DNA of 64,000 nucleotides, taken from contig WFMF01000019.1 of NCBI GenBank assembly GCA_011033025.1, positions 186,001 through 250,000 on the forward strand. Reading direction: 5' to 3'. The notes beneath the pieces were generated by a model, which was not told the DNA's origin, searched no databases, and worked only from the letters and a program-made list of their open reading frames with translations. This document shows positions 24,161 through 36,470 of the stretch, piece after piece. This DNA comes from Beroe forskalii. Taxonomy: Eukaryota > Ctenophora > Nuda > Beroida > Beroidae. A program made the position numbers and the translations under genes. Position 1 is the stretch's first letter, and every line of letters begins with the position of its first letter.

Positions 24161-24660
24161 TTACGTCTTACGAACATATTATACTCTATATAGCTATATT
24201 ATATTGAGCGGCTCCGACTTATACTAAGGAGATAGGAATATTAAGACAGCGGAAATACCTGGAATACCTATGGAAGGAAATTAAAGGACATGTTGAATTT
24301 GGGTTATGAGGAAGTGCAGAAAAATAATGAGTTTGGGGGAAATCAGGAAATTATATCGGCCAACATTTCCTGTGAAAATTTAAGATAAGTGGATGATAAA
24401 TACGTCAATGGCCGATTTATGACACAGATCTAGCTTCGTTTCACGCTCAAGACCCCTATAGGCTGGCGATAAATACTATAAACAAGAGCACATAATGACA
24501 GCAATTGCGACACGCGTGTATTTAACTGTGAGCACTTGACATGCCGCAAATATGATGAAACGATTTCTCCATTTGCTTCAGTATACGTTTGAAGCCAGTT
24601 TATCATGTAATCACTTAAAATTTAACGGGTGCTGCAAACTGCAATGTTGATTTTTAAGCA

Positions 24661-27600
24661 TGTTTAAAGTTCTTGTATCCACTTACTTTTTGGTTGAAAA
24701 TTATGAAACCTCGAAATTTAGTCCTAGCAATACATGGATTTTTTTCCTATATTGATGTCTTTAAAAAGTACACTTCTTAATTCGTGTTCTAATAAATATA
24801 AATATCTTAATTTGTGAAACTATATCATTCATAGTTCTCAGCTCGTTCACCGCGCTTGAAATCAAGTTTACGGAGCGGACTTGTATCTTTCGCTTCATGA
24901 ATCATCAAAATATAATACTGTTACTACACATTATTTCGGCGTGAAATTTGGAAATATTCCACTCGGCTTCTCCTCGAGGAATATTTTCAAATCCACGCCT
25001 CAATAATGTGCTGTAACAGTATAATCACTAGATTTTAATATCACATCGAATAATAATATGCGACATTATGTATTCCCATTGAAATATCATTACCTATCTT
25101 AAGATTAATTTGACATGAACGTATGTATTAATCTGATGTGCATATTCAAGTATTTAGCGAAATATTGATCACGAGGATGCGATTCATAAAAAGGTTGCAG
25201 TCACATTATCATGATATACGGCTCTGATTTTTAATTCCCGTCGATTATCATAATTTTGATTTAGTTATTTGAGAACCGATCAATTGCCCCCTTCTATTTC
25301 AAAGGTCACAAAATGGCTCGTAAAAATTTCCAATTTCCACGATTGAAAAATTAATGCTCAGTGATAAGTGGTGCCAAACATCGAGAACAAAGTGTAATTT
25401 TGCAGACAATAAGACATTGGTAATCGTACGTAATTATACGTAATAATACGTAATAATACGTATATCTATCAAGCATCAATAGCATCTTATCAAAAATAAA
25501 TTTTTGACTCCTGACACTCAAAGCATGCCCCGTATTAAAGCTCTGACAGGTAGCGGGCATCAAGGGACACACTTACTTGATAATTCAGCAAAACTTTGCC
25601 GATATTGGAGCCACATTTCGATATCAGCATGTAGTACTGCGGTTATCGTTGCTGTAGACTCTTTCAGGAAATATAAATGGATGATAAACTAATAAACTCT
25701 TTTTGTTACAGTCGTCGATATATTTGATTTTGAGTTGGAATTATTCAATTTTTGGGTTGTTTCCATACGACTTGCGCTGTATACCTGCCGCAACCATTTT
25801 CAGAGCCGCTAAATTCATCTTTAATTCGTTCCATAATCGATTGCACAGGCGTAGAAAAGCGGGAGATATTCGGATATACGTAGAAATCTTTAGGGGCTTC
25901 AGCCCCCCCACTATACGTAGAAATCTTTAGGGGCTCCACCCCCCCCACCGCTCGATTTGAGAACCGTGCACCGCTCAGTCATCACGTGCACGACCCTCAA
26001 AGTGAGACGGTGTCATTTCATCATAACGCTGGTTATGTGGGACATCATAATGTGGGACATCATAATGTGGTCTTCATGTTTCACATTTCTATGACCTATG
26101 ATAATCAGTATTTCCCCTGGAAAGGTCTCGTGCCATATAACTATATAACTGAAGAAGGGCGAAACGTCAGGAATATAATGCGATTATATAAAACCAAATT
26201 GAACTAACATTCTGAAGAATGTAGGGCCCATGATTGCTCGAAGGATGAGAAACGGCTCAAACCAACATCACCGTGCGTGTGTAAAGTTCCCAGGAACAGG
26301 TTTGGTGTGACGTCATTATCATAGTCTAAAGTGGTGCGTTGTCGGGATATATATTGGGGCATCATATATTCCCTCACATATGACGTTTCCAGAGCTATCA
26401 AATTAATATATGTGTGTGTGAAGTAATGCAGCTTCTTTCAGGGGGCTCTTGAAAAGGCGTACGTATTTCTCATGTTACGTTTAGCAGCAGATTGTTAATG
26501 TTATCGAGCACTCCTATTCGGGCGATCTGTACGCTTATGGGTACATTCACTTTTTAATAAGAAGTTTATTGAAAATGTAGGCTAGTAGAAGTTTTTTTAA
26601 AATTTTATTTTATTTTATATTATTTTTTATGTACTCTTAATTCGGGCAGTCTGGGGGAACGTAATGGGGTGCATTTTTCATATGTTTGGCAGCAGATGAG
26701 AAGTACGCACCTTACGATCAGAACGTTGCAGTAAGTCAATGTACGTCTTAGGGAGCAAGTTAAAACGTTCAAGCCGGTACCGTAGTACGTATTTCATTCA
26801 AGGCCTTGAAGTTCAATTTGTAGTTGCATCATCCATTGTTCTTCTATGTTCATTTATTGGTGATGGATTATGGAACCTCTTTGTTTTATACCCTTTTTAA
26901 CTTTTTAACATTATTTTTTTTACTATTATTTTGACATCATCTTATTACTGCATGGCTGTGGTTCGTAGACAAAAACATATGACAGGAATGCCATCATGGC
27001 AGTTCGACGATCACAGATCGTATTTTAATGCGGTAGCTAACGTGGTAGTTGACAAGAACTAACTTCTAAATTGTCAGCACTTCAGGAACGAAAAATTCCT
27101 TCGTTATTCAGGTTCACATTCGACAAGATATATAATGTTGTTTTGATATTTTGATTTCATGCGATGCATATGTGTGCACAAGGATCGATCGATAAAAACG
27201 CGTAAATTTCGACAGAAATTCTACTAAAAAGTAAATATTGCGCGCCCTGTAAAATGCGTGTCTTAACAGCATTATTATAGCTTAAAGTTGTTAGCTGATG
27301 ACGTTTAAACGATTTTTGAGTGTACCCGCGGAAATCGCATCCCTGTATCCCTGTAATAATGTAGTTATTAAGCTCAATAAAGTACTTTACATTCTCTAGT
27401 GCTTTCTATAAGTTTAGAAGTTTCTATAAGATGGTTGAGGCCCACAGACACATATCTAACAGTCTTAAAATATTATATTGACGTTGGAATAAAGTCACTT
27501 TTATATAGTGTCACTTGAATAGTTCTTACATAACATTAAATATAGCTGAAAAGTGAAAGTACCTATATTAAGGACTGAATATTATAGCTGATATCTTTAT

Positions 27601-28791
27601 TTTTATCTACAGAATTGCTGTAATATGATCAACCATAAAATGAAATTTTTTATAGTAATAAATTTTCATGCGACAAGCCAGATCTTATGTAACAAGTCAA
27701 TGTGGTTTTATCAAAAGATCTAAAAAGCATACTGCATAATCGTGAACATAAAAGAATCTATGCAATTAAAAATAATAGTTCATATCTTTGTAAGATGTCT
27801 GGTGAAATTGACATTCAAGCTATGATATTAGGTTCTCATTAAAAATCCTAACCTTTATACTACATACAAAGAATACAATAATTGCAATTGTGTAATTACA
27901 GTCATTCACTGAAGTTTATAATGCGTCGATTACAAAACATGTATCAGACATATATGATAATCGATCCCTCCTGTACGATAGGCCGGAGCTTATATAATAC
28001 ATATAGAATATGATGAAGCAATCCAATCTTTGAAGCATAGCCCTATATATATCTATTGAACACGCTTTTTCAAATTAATTCACAGGACCTTTATTTGACC
28101 TTCATTTCAGGGTCGGCTTATCTGGCTTGCGCAATTAAGAAACGGCACATTTTCATTTTTACCTGCGTTTCGTTTATGTTTGGTCTTCTATAGATGGAAG
28201 GAACGTCGAGTAGTTTCGGATGTGTTGATTTTTATAACGCAGAAATCAAAATTGGTATTACTCAAGACGCCGCACACGAAAAATTATCTGATCTATTACC
28301 AGTGTGATATATTGACCTCTTGTTGGAAATTTGGGCGTAGGCGTAACACTTAGGTAGTCAACGCGGTAGTCTGAAGGCTTCATGTAGTATTTCAATGCGC
28401 ATATGAACTTGATTCGTAATTTCTCTGAAATTGTCGTGATTAAATAACTTATGTCATTTCGCAGAAAATTTAGCAATAAATCTTCTAGTTAACCTATCAT
28501 GAATTGAGTGTTCATCGGTCATCCCGCAACCATGAAATACGTGTTTCTAATTTCTATAATTGCATAAATCATTAACAGAACCATGAAATTCACGAGATAT
28601 AACAAAATACAGGGTGGGGATGACATTTTAACTGATTATCCTACTTTTGACAGCGCTGTGTGAACTGGAAGAGTTACAGACGTCTCGCATTTCTGACTGC
28701 ATCCAATTCATCATTGCTAAGTATTCTGAGGGGTTTCAGACAAACCATGTCGCATGATCCGGTCACGTCTATAACCAGTTAAACTAAACAC
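24661..28791. other. Intergenic region, no gene recognised
   Basis: No exon with recognisable homology or convincing splice structure. It contains a foldback at about 24915-25035 (GGAATATTTTCAAATCCACG against its inverted partner) and a direct repeat of TACGTAGAAATCTTTAGGGG at 25875 and 25913. A diverged TGACGTCATTATCATAG MITE fragment lies near 26308. Confidence 0.45.
24915..25035. repeat. Foldback element
   Basis: Left arm ACTGTTACTACACATTATTT...GGAAATATTCC pairs with right arm GGAATATTTTC...AATAATGTGCTGTAACAGT around a CGGCTTCTCCTCGAG loop. A related CGGCTTCGCCTCGAGGAATA element lies near 30145-30210. This is probably a small hairpin transposon family. Confidence 0.6.
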
Positions 28792-28880
28792 CGCGCGCGA
28801 GAAAAAGGCGGTTAAACGTCATCAACTCATTACATTGAGCTTTGATAATGACGCCATCCTACCTGCCAATTTCTCGTACA
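28792..28880. mobile_element. MITE-like element, CRE-core family
   Basis: GCGCGAGAAAAAGGCGGTTA at the left, CATTGAGCTTTGATAATGAC in the core and CCAATTTCTCGTACAG at the right. Family member of 971. Confidence 0.65.
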
Positions 28881-31489
28881 GTGTTGTGATTTTCGTGTTC
28901 AATATTATGCGACTCTTATAATACATATTCAGTCACATTTCTTTGTTCATTAATTAGGAGCGCATTTTTACCGTATATTCTACCGTATTATTTCACTCGC
29001 CGGAGTGATCTATGCTTCGTTCGGTCTAAACATCTTGTTCATCGGTGAATTGCGTTAATTAATGCTCCAAAGATCATGCACCACATATTGTGTCATTTGT
29101 CATAATTATTCAGCCTCATCGTTAATTTTAATGATATTCATGCATGCACTCTGGACGATAATTTTATAAAGCCTATTATAATTTCAATATTTGGCGTGTA
29201 AGTTAAGAGGGAGAGTTGAAAATCAAATATTAATTATTCAGGGGATACGATATAAGAGATTATATTATTAAAGAAATGGAGCATAACCCTCCCCTGAAAC
29301 TGAGAGAGTAGTAGGAAACACCAGAATCATACATTGCGACGTGGGATCTGGAAAGGGTCATGTGATAGTCGGGAAAAACGGGAAGATAATTCTATCTTTC
29401 CGTTTTTTCTTCTACATCACAGATTTCGTTTCTAAACGAAATCTGCGGTTGAGAAGGCAGGTACGACCATTGACCATATATATATAGCAGAGGCGTAGTC
29501 AGGGGGAACGCGACACAGCTGGCTGCCTCTCCCTTTCTGGACAGAATTTGCGAAAATTTTGTTCATTTTGTTAAAATGAGAGCTTTCAGCAAAATAAAAC
29601 ATTCGACAGGTTTTGAATGTAACTCGCCGCCACCTGGCTACGCCCCAGATTTATGCGATATTCTAATTTCGATTGTATTTAATTTTACTTTTTCTACTAC
29701 CTCAATCAGACAGAAATAGATTACACTTAACCTATCAAGGCGAAAATCTTTCTTATTCTTATCGTTCTTTTTAATAACGCATGAAAAACTGCATTATATA
29801 GTTATGAAGGTTTGATAGAACATTCTTCGGGCCCACAAATTTTGTATTTGAGTTTGCTCACCTTTTTTCCGAGAAGTCTGACATTACATGTTGTTAATTT
29901 GACTTTATCTCAATTTATACTCAATTTCTATTTCTATGTCCACATTCATCACTTCTCAAGGAGCTCTGCAGGGACTGTGGTCATTTCAACTGATCACTAA
30001 GACCAGGAGCACAATAACGACATCAAACAAAGGCCATTATATTACAGCAGTTAATCCTGATATTGGAATTTGAACTTAAAAAAGCTCCCATGTGCCCGCG
30101 TATATTATGAAATCACAAGTGGCCTAGTGGATTGTCCATATGCCACACGGCTTCGCCTCGAGGAATATTCATAAATCCACACCTCAAAAGTGTGTAATAA
30201 CAGTTTATGCCTTATGACAGAATTCAAGAGTGTAATAAGTTATAACCCCTCAAAACGTATAACAAAAGATAGGAGCTGATCGTGGTTAGGTCTGGTAATG
30301 ACGTCAAGACATCGTGTTCTGCTCGAGATAATTAGAAATTATCGGGTGAACTCATTGATATATGTTTAAACATGATAATAATCACAATATTATGTGGTTG
30401 TTTATCAATATCACTGTAAGTGGATGTAATCTTCTTGGCAGAAAGAAGGTAGTTGAAGGTTGTCCTCCGTTACCATTAGTTTACACACACGCAGCGAATG
30501 TCATGGACGATGGTAGAATAATTGTCATATCGTTTTGAGACACGTTCCTCGTTTTATACTTGTTTTCGTTCACTTGACGAAATGAATGGCTAATTTTCTG
30601 AGTAACTTTAATCAGCAGAGTTTAAAAAATACGTGTTTTTGATGGATAGAAAAGATGGAAAGTTAGGATAGGCCGATTGTACGCCTTCGAAGATCATGTG
30701 AATAACGAGCTGGATTCGATCTGTAAATTAGAGGTTAATTTTTTAAAATTCTGATATAAGAAAAATCAGAAATATGATATCTATGAAATATGTTCACTCG
30801 AAATTCTAACTTTAAATTCAAAACGTTCCGCTGTAGATAACCACAAACAAACGACCAAATTACAAATAACTCGATAAAATCCGTCAACATATGGTCTCCT
30901 CTGCGTAACAAAGAGCAGAATTTAATATGAATTCGCCAGGAACTAAATTATCCAGCAAGTCACTCAACTATGAAACTATTTAAGTTTTTTATGCTCTTAT
31001 GATCATGAAAACCATTTAAGAAAATGCAATAAATTCAATAAAACTCCGAAAGGCTCAGTAATTCTCGTATGATTCCAAAATTCTACCTCTAGCATCTTTC
31101 TAGAATAGTTGAGAAAAGGTTTTATAGGAACTGACTGTAACCGAAATTTAGATAATCTTAAGCCAAAATTCATAAAAAAGCCATGCAAGATCTTCGATTT
31201 GCAGTCATGTAAAAAGAAACTTAAATTCGGCTATATAAAATACTACGATTCTGACCGAAACTTCATTGTAAATAACAGGCGAATATTTTCCCCCGTCCAT
31301 ATGCTTTCTAGAATACACGTGTTTTTGTCAGTCAAGTCATTACTAATTATCATAGCAATCTAAAGCAATTACACAATATTCGAAACACAATCAAAACACA
31401 CAACAAGAAGCGAGATCTGATTGCTAGCTTGTCACTTAGCGCAGTATAAAATGTGAGCTGAGAGAAAGAGAAGGCAATGCTTGTTATAC

Positions 31490-31584
31490 CCCGCACACGA
31501 AAAATAGGCGGTCATTTTCAACAATTTGGCAGCGCACAGAGTGTAAATTACGTCATTACGACCGCCTATTTATATTCCGAGCGC
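31490..31584. mobile_element. MITE-like element, second subfamily
   Basis: GCACACGAAAAATAGGCGGT at the left pairs with ACCGCCTATTTATATTCCGA at the right. The centre differs from the 971 type and has TTTGGCAGCGCACAGAGTGT then ACGTCATTACG. The copy at 34691 shares this centre. Confidence 0.7.
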
Positions 31585-33306
31585 ATGTTGAGTATGCTCG
31601 GATAAACCACTGTTAAAAGGTGCATCTGCAAATATACACTTCCCCAAGGATAGAAACTTAATTGATATATGTTCAGCGGTGCAGCCATTCGCGATTATCA
31701 TGCACAGTAAAGGAACATATTGAACCTATTTTAAGTCGCGAATAAAACTCAGGATAAAACACGATGATTTGAAAAACGACCATAAAAACAAAAATAAAGA
31801 ATGATTATGGATATAATAACTTTATAACAAACGCTAAATCCTCCATGAAACTAAAAAATGAATTTATTTTAAAAAAACTGCCTATTTTTCGTGCACGAGA
31901 TCACAAACCATCAGAATATCCCTGCGGTTCCAGTCGATGACAAAGATGAATCAGTTAAGTGATTTAATATGAAAATCATAATATTAAAACATATTAAGAT
32001 CATAATTAAAATGTGTCAAAATGAGCCGTGATAAGCAGAATTTATTATGTAGATTCTTATTCTTGAACAAAAGATAAAAGATATGTTAGTCATTGATGCG
32101 TATTATGGATGATTTTAAAAAGCACAAGACTATTGAAACTTTGAAACAGAACATTTAGAGGACTAAAAATTGTTAACCTTTCCATTTATAAAGCTCCAAA
32201 TAACCATTTTTGGAATTTTCTAATCATGAAACGGCAATGATAGCAATTGTGATACGGCTCCGCATTTTCAGAAAAAGAAGTAACTTAAGTGATCAAGTTT
32301 ACCTGGATAGAATCACAACAAACAAAATAACAAGCAGCTGCATATCTCGCTCACAAACACGTATCACTTCTTCCGTGCAATCGATTGTAGACGATTGCAC
32401 ATCATCAATATGCAGCTGTGACTCATGGTCAATAACGTCACTTCCAATTGCCTATCAACCGAGTAAGACTAATTTCATATGATATCCTCGTGATCATGTG
32501 GATTCTTTGAAGATAAACGTGAAACTGCGGGAAACCACAGATGCATGATATTTTCATGGAAGTCGGAAGAAATCATCAATCGCCGAGAGAGGCTTGGTAG
32601 TTTAAAAAAGTAAGTTAACTGTATATGAGGTGTTTGGAGCTGAATCAAAATTTACAAAAAATCACAGTTTTCTTAGGTACAGTTACAAAAAAATCACAGT
32701 TTTTTAAGAGGCTTTTAATTACAGCACCAAAGGGCTGCAGAAATACCTGTCATGGCTACTCCGATCCTAATTTTACTCAAGCTTTTAAGCCTCAGTGTGT
32801 ACCGTATGAAGTATAGTGTTGCAAATTTCATACTTGCGCGAAGTATGACGCGCCGCGCATACTTCTCAGGCGCTTCGCGGCTGCATCAGCGGGTCTGTTT
32901 TCACTATAGTTGAAATTTATTGCCGTATTTGTTCATCTCGACATTGCTGCCTCTCAAATTTTCACAGCATCTCACAGGTTAATTGAAAATTATATGCCTT
33001 AATAACCTAAATATATGCCTTAATTACCTGAATATTTGCCTAGTAACCTGAATATTTGATTCATTATTTGAATGAGAATCTATTAAACGCAGAGCAGGTT
33101 TATCTTCTACAATAGATATCGTTGCGATTTATTGAGCTATTTCAATAACCAGACATCAAATTGCTGATTATCCCACTTATGTTTGCTCTTACGATAGCAG
33201 TTGTGGGTTGAGTTTCATACCTTGACATGGTCAGATCGAACTATGAACCCTATATAATATGCTGCGCAAATAATAAGTGATTCGAAGTAACTTCATGGGT
33301 TTTAAA

Positions 33307-33402
33307 CGCTGGGTAAGAGAAATTGGCGCTTCAGCGTCATCAACTCACTACATTGAGCTATGATAATGACGGCATCCTACCCGCCTATTTCTCGTGCGTG
33401 GG
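33307..33402. mobile_element. MITE-like element, CRE-core family
   Basis: GAGAAATTGGCGCTTCAGCG at the left, ACTACATTGAGCTATGATAA in the core and CCGCCTATTTCTCGTGCGTG at the right. Closest to the copy at 971. Confidence 0.7.
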
Positions 33403-33717
33403 TTTTAGGGGTGAACTTATGACACCAATATTAGACTGTTTTATACGCTTTTATTTCGGTCTTATATAGATATTTGGTTGGAACCTAAAGTGGTGACTAC
33501 ACACTGGGCAACATGAAAGATCATCAAATTGGAGCTCATTTAATATATCATGATGCATCAAATATGATTTGATTAAAATGTAAATATGTAGTTCTTGAGC
33601 TTGACAATATTATTGTGTGCTTATAGTTTTATAGTCTCGTATTTTAATGTCGAACCCACTATAGCATCGCGCAAACTTTGCTTCGACATTGTCTGACCCT
33701 CTACCAACAACACCCCT

Positions 33718-33802
33718 TACATTATCAGACATTACCTGCCCCCTGAGATTATCAGACATTACCTCCCCCCTTAGATTATCAGACATTACCTCCCCCCTTA
33801 GA
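33718..33802. repeat. Tandem ~30 bp repeat
   Basis: About three copies of AGATTATCAGACATTACCTC followed by CCCCCTT. Confidence 0.8.
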
Positions 33803-34690
33803 TTGTATTTATGGAGGTTGTAATTTGGGGATTTTCCCCTGAGAAAATCCCCCATATTTCCCCCACCATGACAGAGGTGTCGCCACCCTGATCGGTGTCT
33901 GAAATTTCCATTACTCCCCCACAATTTCAGACGCGTGTGATACTGATTTAACAGTATATTCACTTAGATTATCATGGCGCCGCGCGATCGGAAATTTCAG
34001 AAGAGTTCTCATTTTTCGAGGTGGCGACACCTGCCTGACGGTTCAAAATGACGTTATTATCATATGTTAACTAGAGTAATTACTTGAGAAAGATCCCCAA
34101 ATTACAACCTACCAAATTTGTAAACACCAAAATTTTACTCCACAGAAATACACCTCCTAAGGTTTCCTATTACAACCCATCACACTCTATATCATCAAAT
34201 CGAACCCCTATCATCACACCACGCACCACCGTATCACGCCCCTTTCATATCACATCCCATCCATTGCCACTAATTTCATACAGCAAAAAAAGCTATGAGG
34301 TCGCTCAACCTCTCCTTTAGCTTTCAGTACCTTTACTTTCCAGAGGCATAGCTCTAGCATGAGTTTGCCTTTGTAAACCTAAGAGAAAAGGCTCGTGTAT
34401 GGACCCAATTTGAAGGCTAGTATGGAACAGCCAGTGGCGACCATGCTTGAAGAAGAAATAAACCAACTCAATATATTACTCATGTCCGTGTATCGTCATG
34501 TAATGGGTTTCTGGAGTCTACTTTTTCAGCCAGTTCGTCTTTTCCCAGATTATATATTACCTATATTCATAGGACTGAATCTAGAACCTGCTCATTACAC
34601 AGCCACGGAGCTATCACATAGTCTTCCCGAACGTCATTCGTTAACTAAGGAATATATATTCATATGATTTCACGGTATGATTATATTTCA

Positions 34691-34786
34691 ACGCTGCCTA
34701 CGAAAAATAGGCGGCTAAATTAAACAATTCGGCAACGCGTACAGTGTGTGATGACATCATTCCATGGGCCTATTCATTCTGAGCGT
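34691..34786. mobile_element. MITE-like element, second subfamily
   Basis: ACGAAAAATAGGCGGCTAAA at the left, TTCGGCAACGCGTACAGTGT and a degenerate TGACATCA core, and GGGCCTATTCATTCTGAGCG at the right. Pairs with the 31490 copy. Confidence 0.65.
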
Positions 34787-36470
34787 ACCTTATAAACTCC
34801 AGGTTATTCTCTCCTTTGGTTTTACTTTCTTCCTCATCTCATTTATTAAAGTAGTCTCTCCCCCTGTGAGTAGGTTCCTCATTTAAATTATAATAAACTC
34901 ACCGTTCTTCTGCCGTCTTCTGAGGATCATATATATGTATATTGAGAGAAAAACCATTACTGCAGTACCTTTCCGTGGTTTCTTAACAGAATTATCCTTC
35001 CTTGCTGATAGTTTCAAGCAGTTAAGGCGGGTTAAAGCTATTATAGCTACAACTACAAGTACGTTTAGGAAGTCTTTAGGGATGCAATTACATTTTAAAC
35101 TAAAACGTTAGAGTTGGAGGACTGCTTAACCCGAGTAAAACATTTTCAAGGTAGTGAATGCTATATATAGTTTCCCACAGCGTGGTTGAGATTGACCAAT
35201 CAGCGATCAGGTGTTGTGTCATTCTCTATGCTGATTGGTCGGGAGACACGCGGAGTATCGGTAGTTCAAGGTAGATAGTACTCCTTCGCTCGTAGCTGAT
35301 TTCGTAAGCCTGTATGTGGGGAACAAGAGTCAATCGCATTTACTGTTTCCACTTCTATATTTGATTTGTAGCAAGTTTTTAAGATTCTACTTCTAAATTT
35401 GATTTGTAATTTTTCCTGTTTTCAGTGCTTCTACTGCTACATTTTATTTGTTTTCAGCCTTAATTCTTTAATTTTGTTTGCGGAAACATTATTGAAAAAC
35501 AAAAAAAAACCTGTCAAAATATCAAAAACAAACCTCTGCTTATATAAGTTCATTGCGAAGGGCATTGAAACACAAACTGAATAAAGTATACGAGCCACAT
35601 TCACTATTCAGGCTTGTTGTTGACGGCCAGGGAGAGAGAGCTTTGTAACAAGTAAAGCTGTGCTCCGCCTGGACAAAGATCAAACAGATCTACCATAGCT
35701 TCTACACTGCCTGCACGGCTGATATATTTACTGAAGGTTGTGAATACATTATGATGTCATTATCATGGTTTAAAATGGTGGAATAATGACGCATTGCGGT
35801 GCGTACTATAATTTCCGGGAGAGCGGTGGTAAAAGTGGGCCACATTGCTCCACTATCTTACTTACAATCTCAACAAATATCAATGATGAACAGAGACAAA
35901 AACAGTACATGCTCATTCTCTCATTAACTGATTCAGCTACTCATAATACGTATGTTTCCTTGACATTGTGTTATACTCTAGTGTTAAGGTGAGCACAATG
36001 TTCTAATTAAAGTACGTGATTTCTGCGTCCATAATGGGGCTTCTTTGAAGATCAGCTAGATGTTGCTCCATTTTCTGAGAGGTTGACGATGTTGTGATGA
36101 GGTATATGAGTGACTCTGATTTTGTTCATTATCGGTGCTTTTAAAATTCGATGATCGTTTTGTTTTCATCCCTTGTTTCAGCCTGTCGATAAGAAAACAA
36201 ATTCAAAATAACGGTGCTTAAGCATTTATCTTTTTCGTTCGACTTTGAATAAGTGAATAATTGTAGTTTATGTCTTTAATATTTCTCATCAGTCATCCTC
36301 ATGCAGACTCTGTATCTTTAGCTTATATGGGCTAAGATATGGATTATACATAGTCGTTTTTATTTCGTTCATTTCTCCAGTAAAATCACTTCTGAAGCAT
36401 TGAAAGAAGCAAAACAGCTATGTAATTTATGATTTTCTCATATTCTCATACTGTGGTCACTGTTTGAGCA

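Larger units (their letters stand above)
22850..24660. repeat. Nested direct duplications around a 24-bp minisatellite
   Basis: Several blocks occur twice in the same order. AATGAGCAGCTACAAACTT is at about 22850 and 23799. GGAATACCTATGGAAGGAAA is at about 23607 and 24256. ATACGTTTGAAGCCAGTTTA is at about 23905 and 24584. The minisatellite itself occurs as a long array (22988-23310) and a short one (24056-24160). The pattern suggests successive unequal exchange. Confidence 0.75.
28881..36470. other. Intergenic region with scattered MITEs
   Basis: I recognise no gene. The region holds three MITE-like copies (31490, 33307, 34691), a foldback near 30145, and a 30-bp tandem repeat at 33718-33802. 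Hairpins related to the 5608 stem-loop occur near 33825 and 34092. Everything else appears to be unique AT-rich DNA. Parts near 36,400 may be the 5' flank of the GPCR gene. Confidence 0.45.

Noticed and set aside
25504-25930. Consecutive open frames of 62-75 residues
   Set aside because: No ordered motifs, no splice structure, and part is a local direct repeat.
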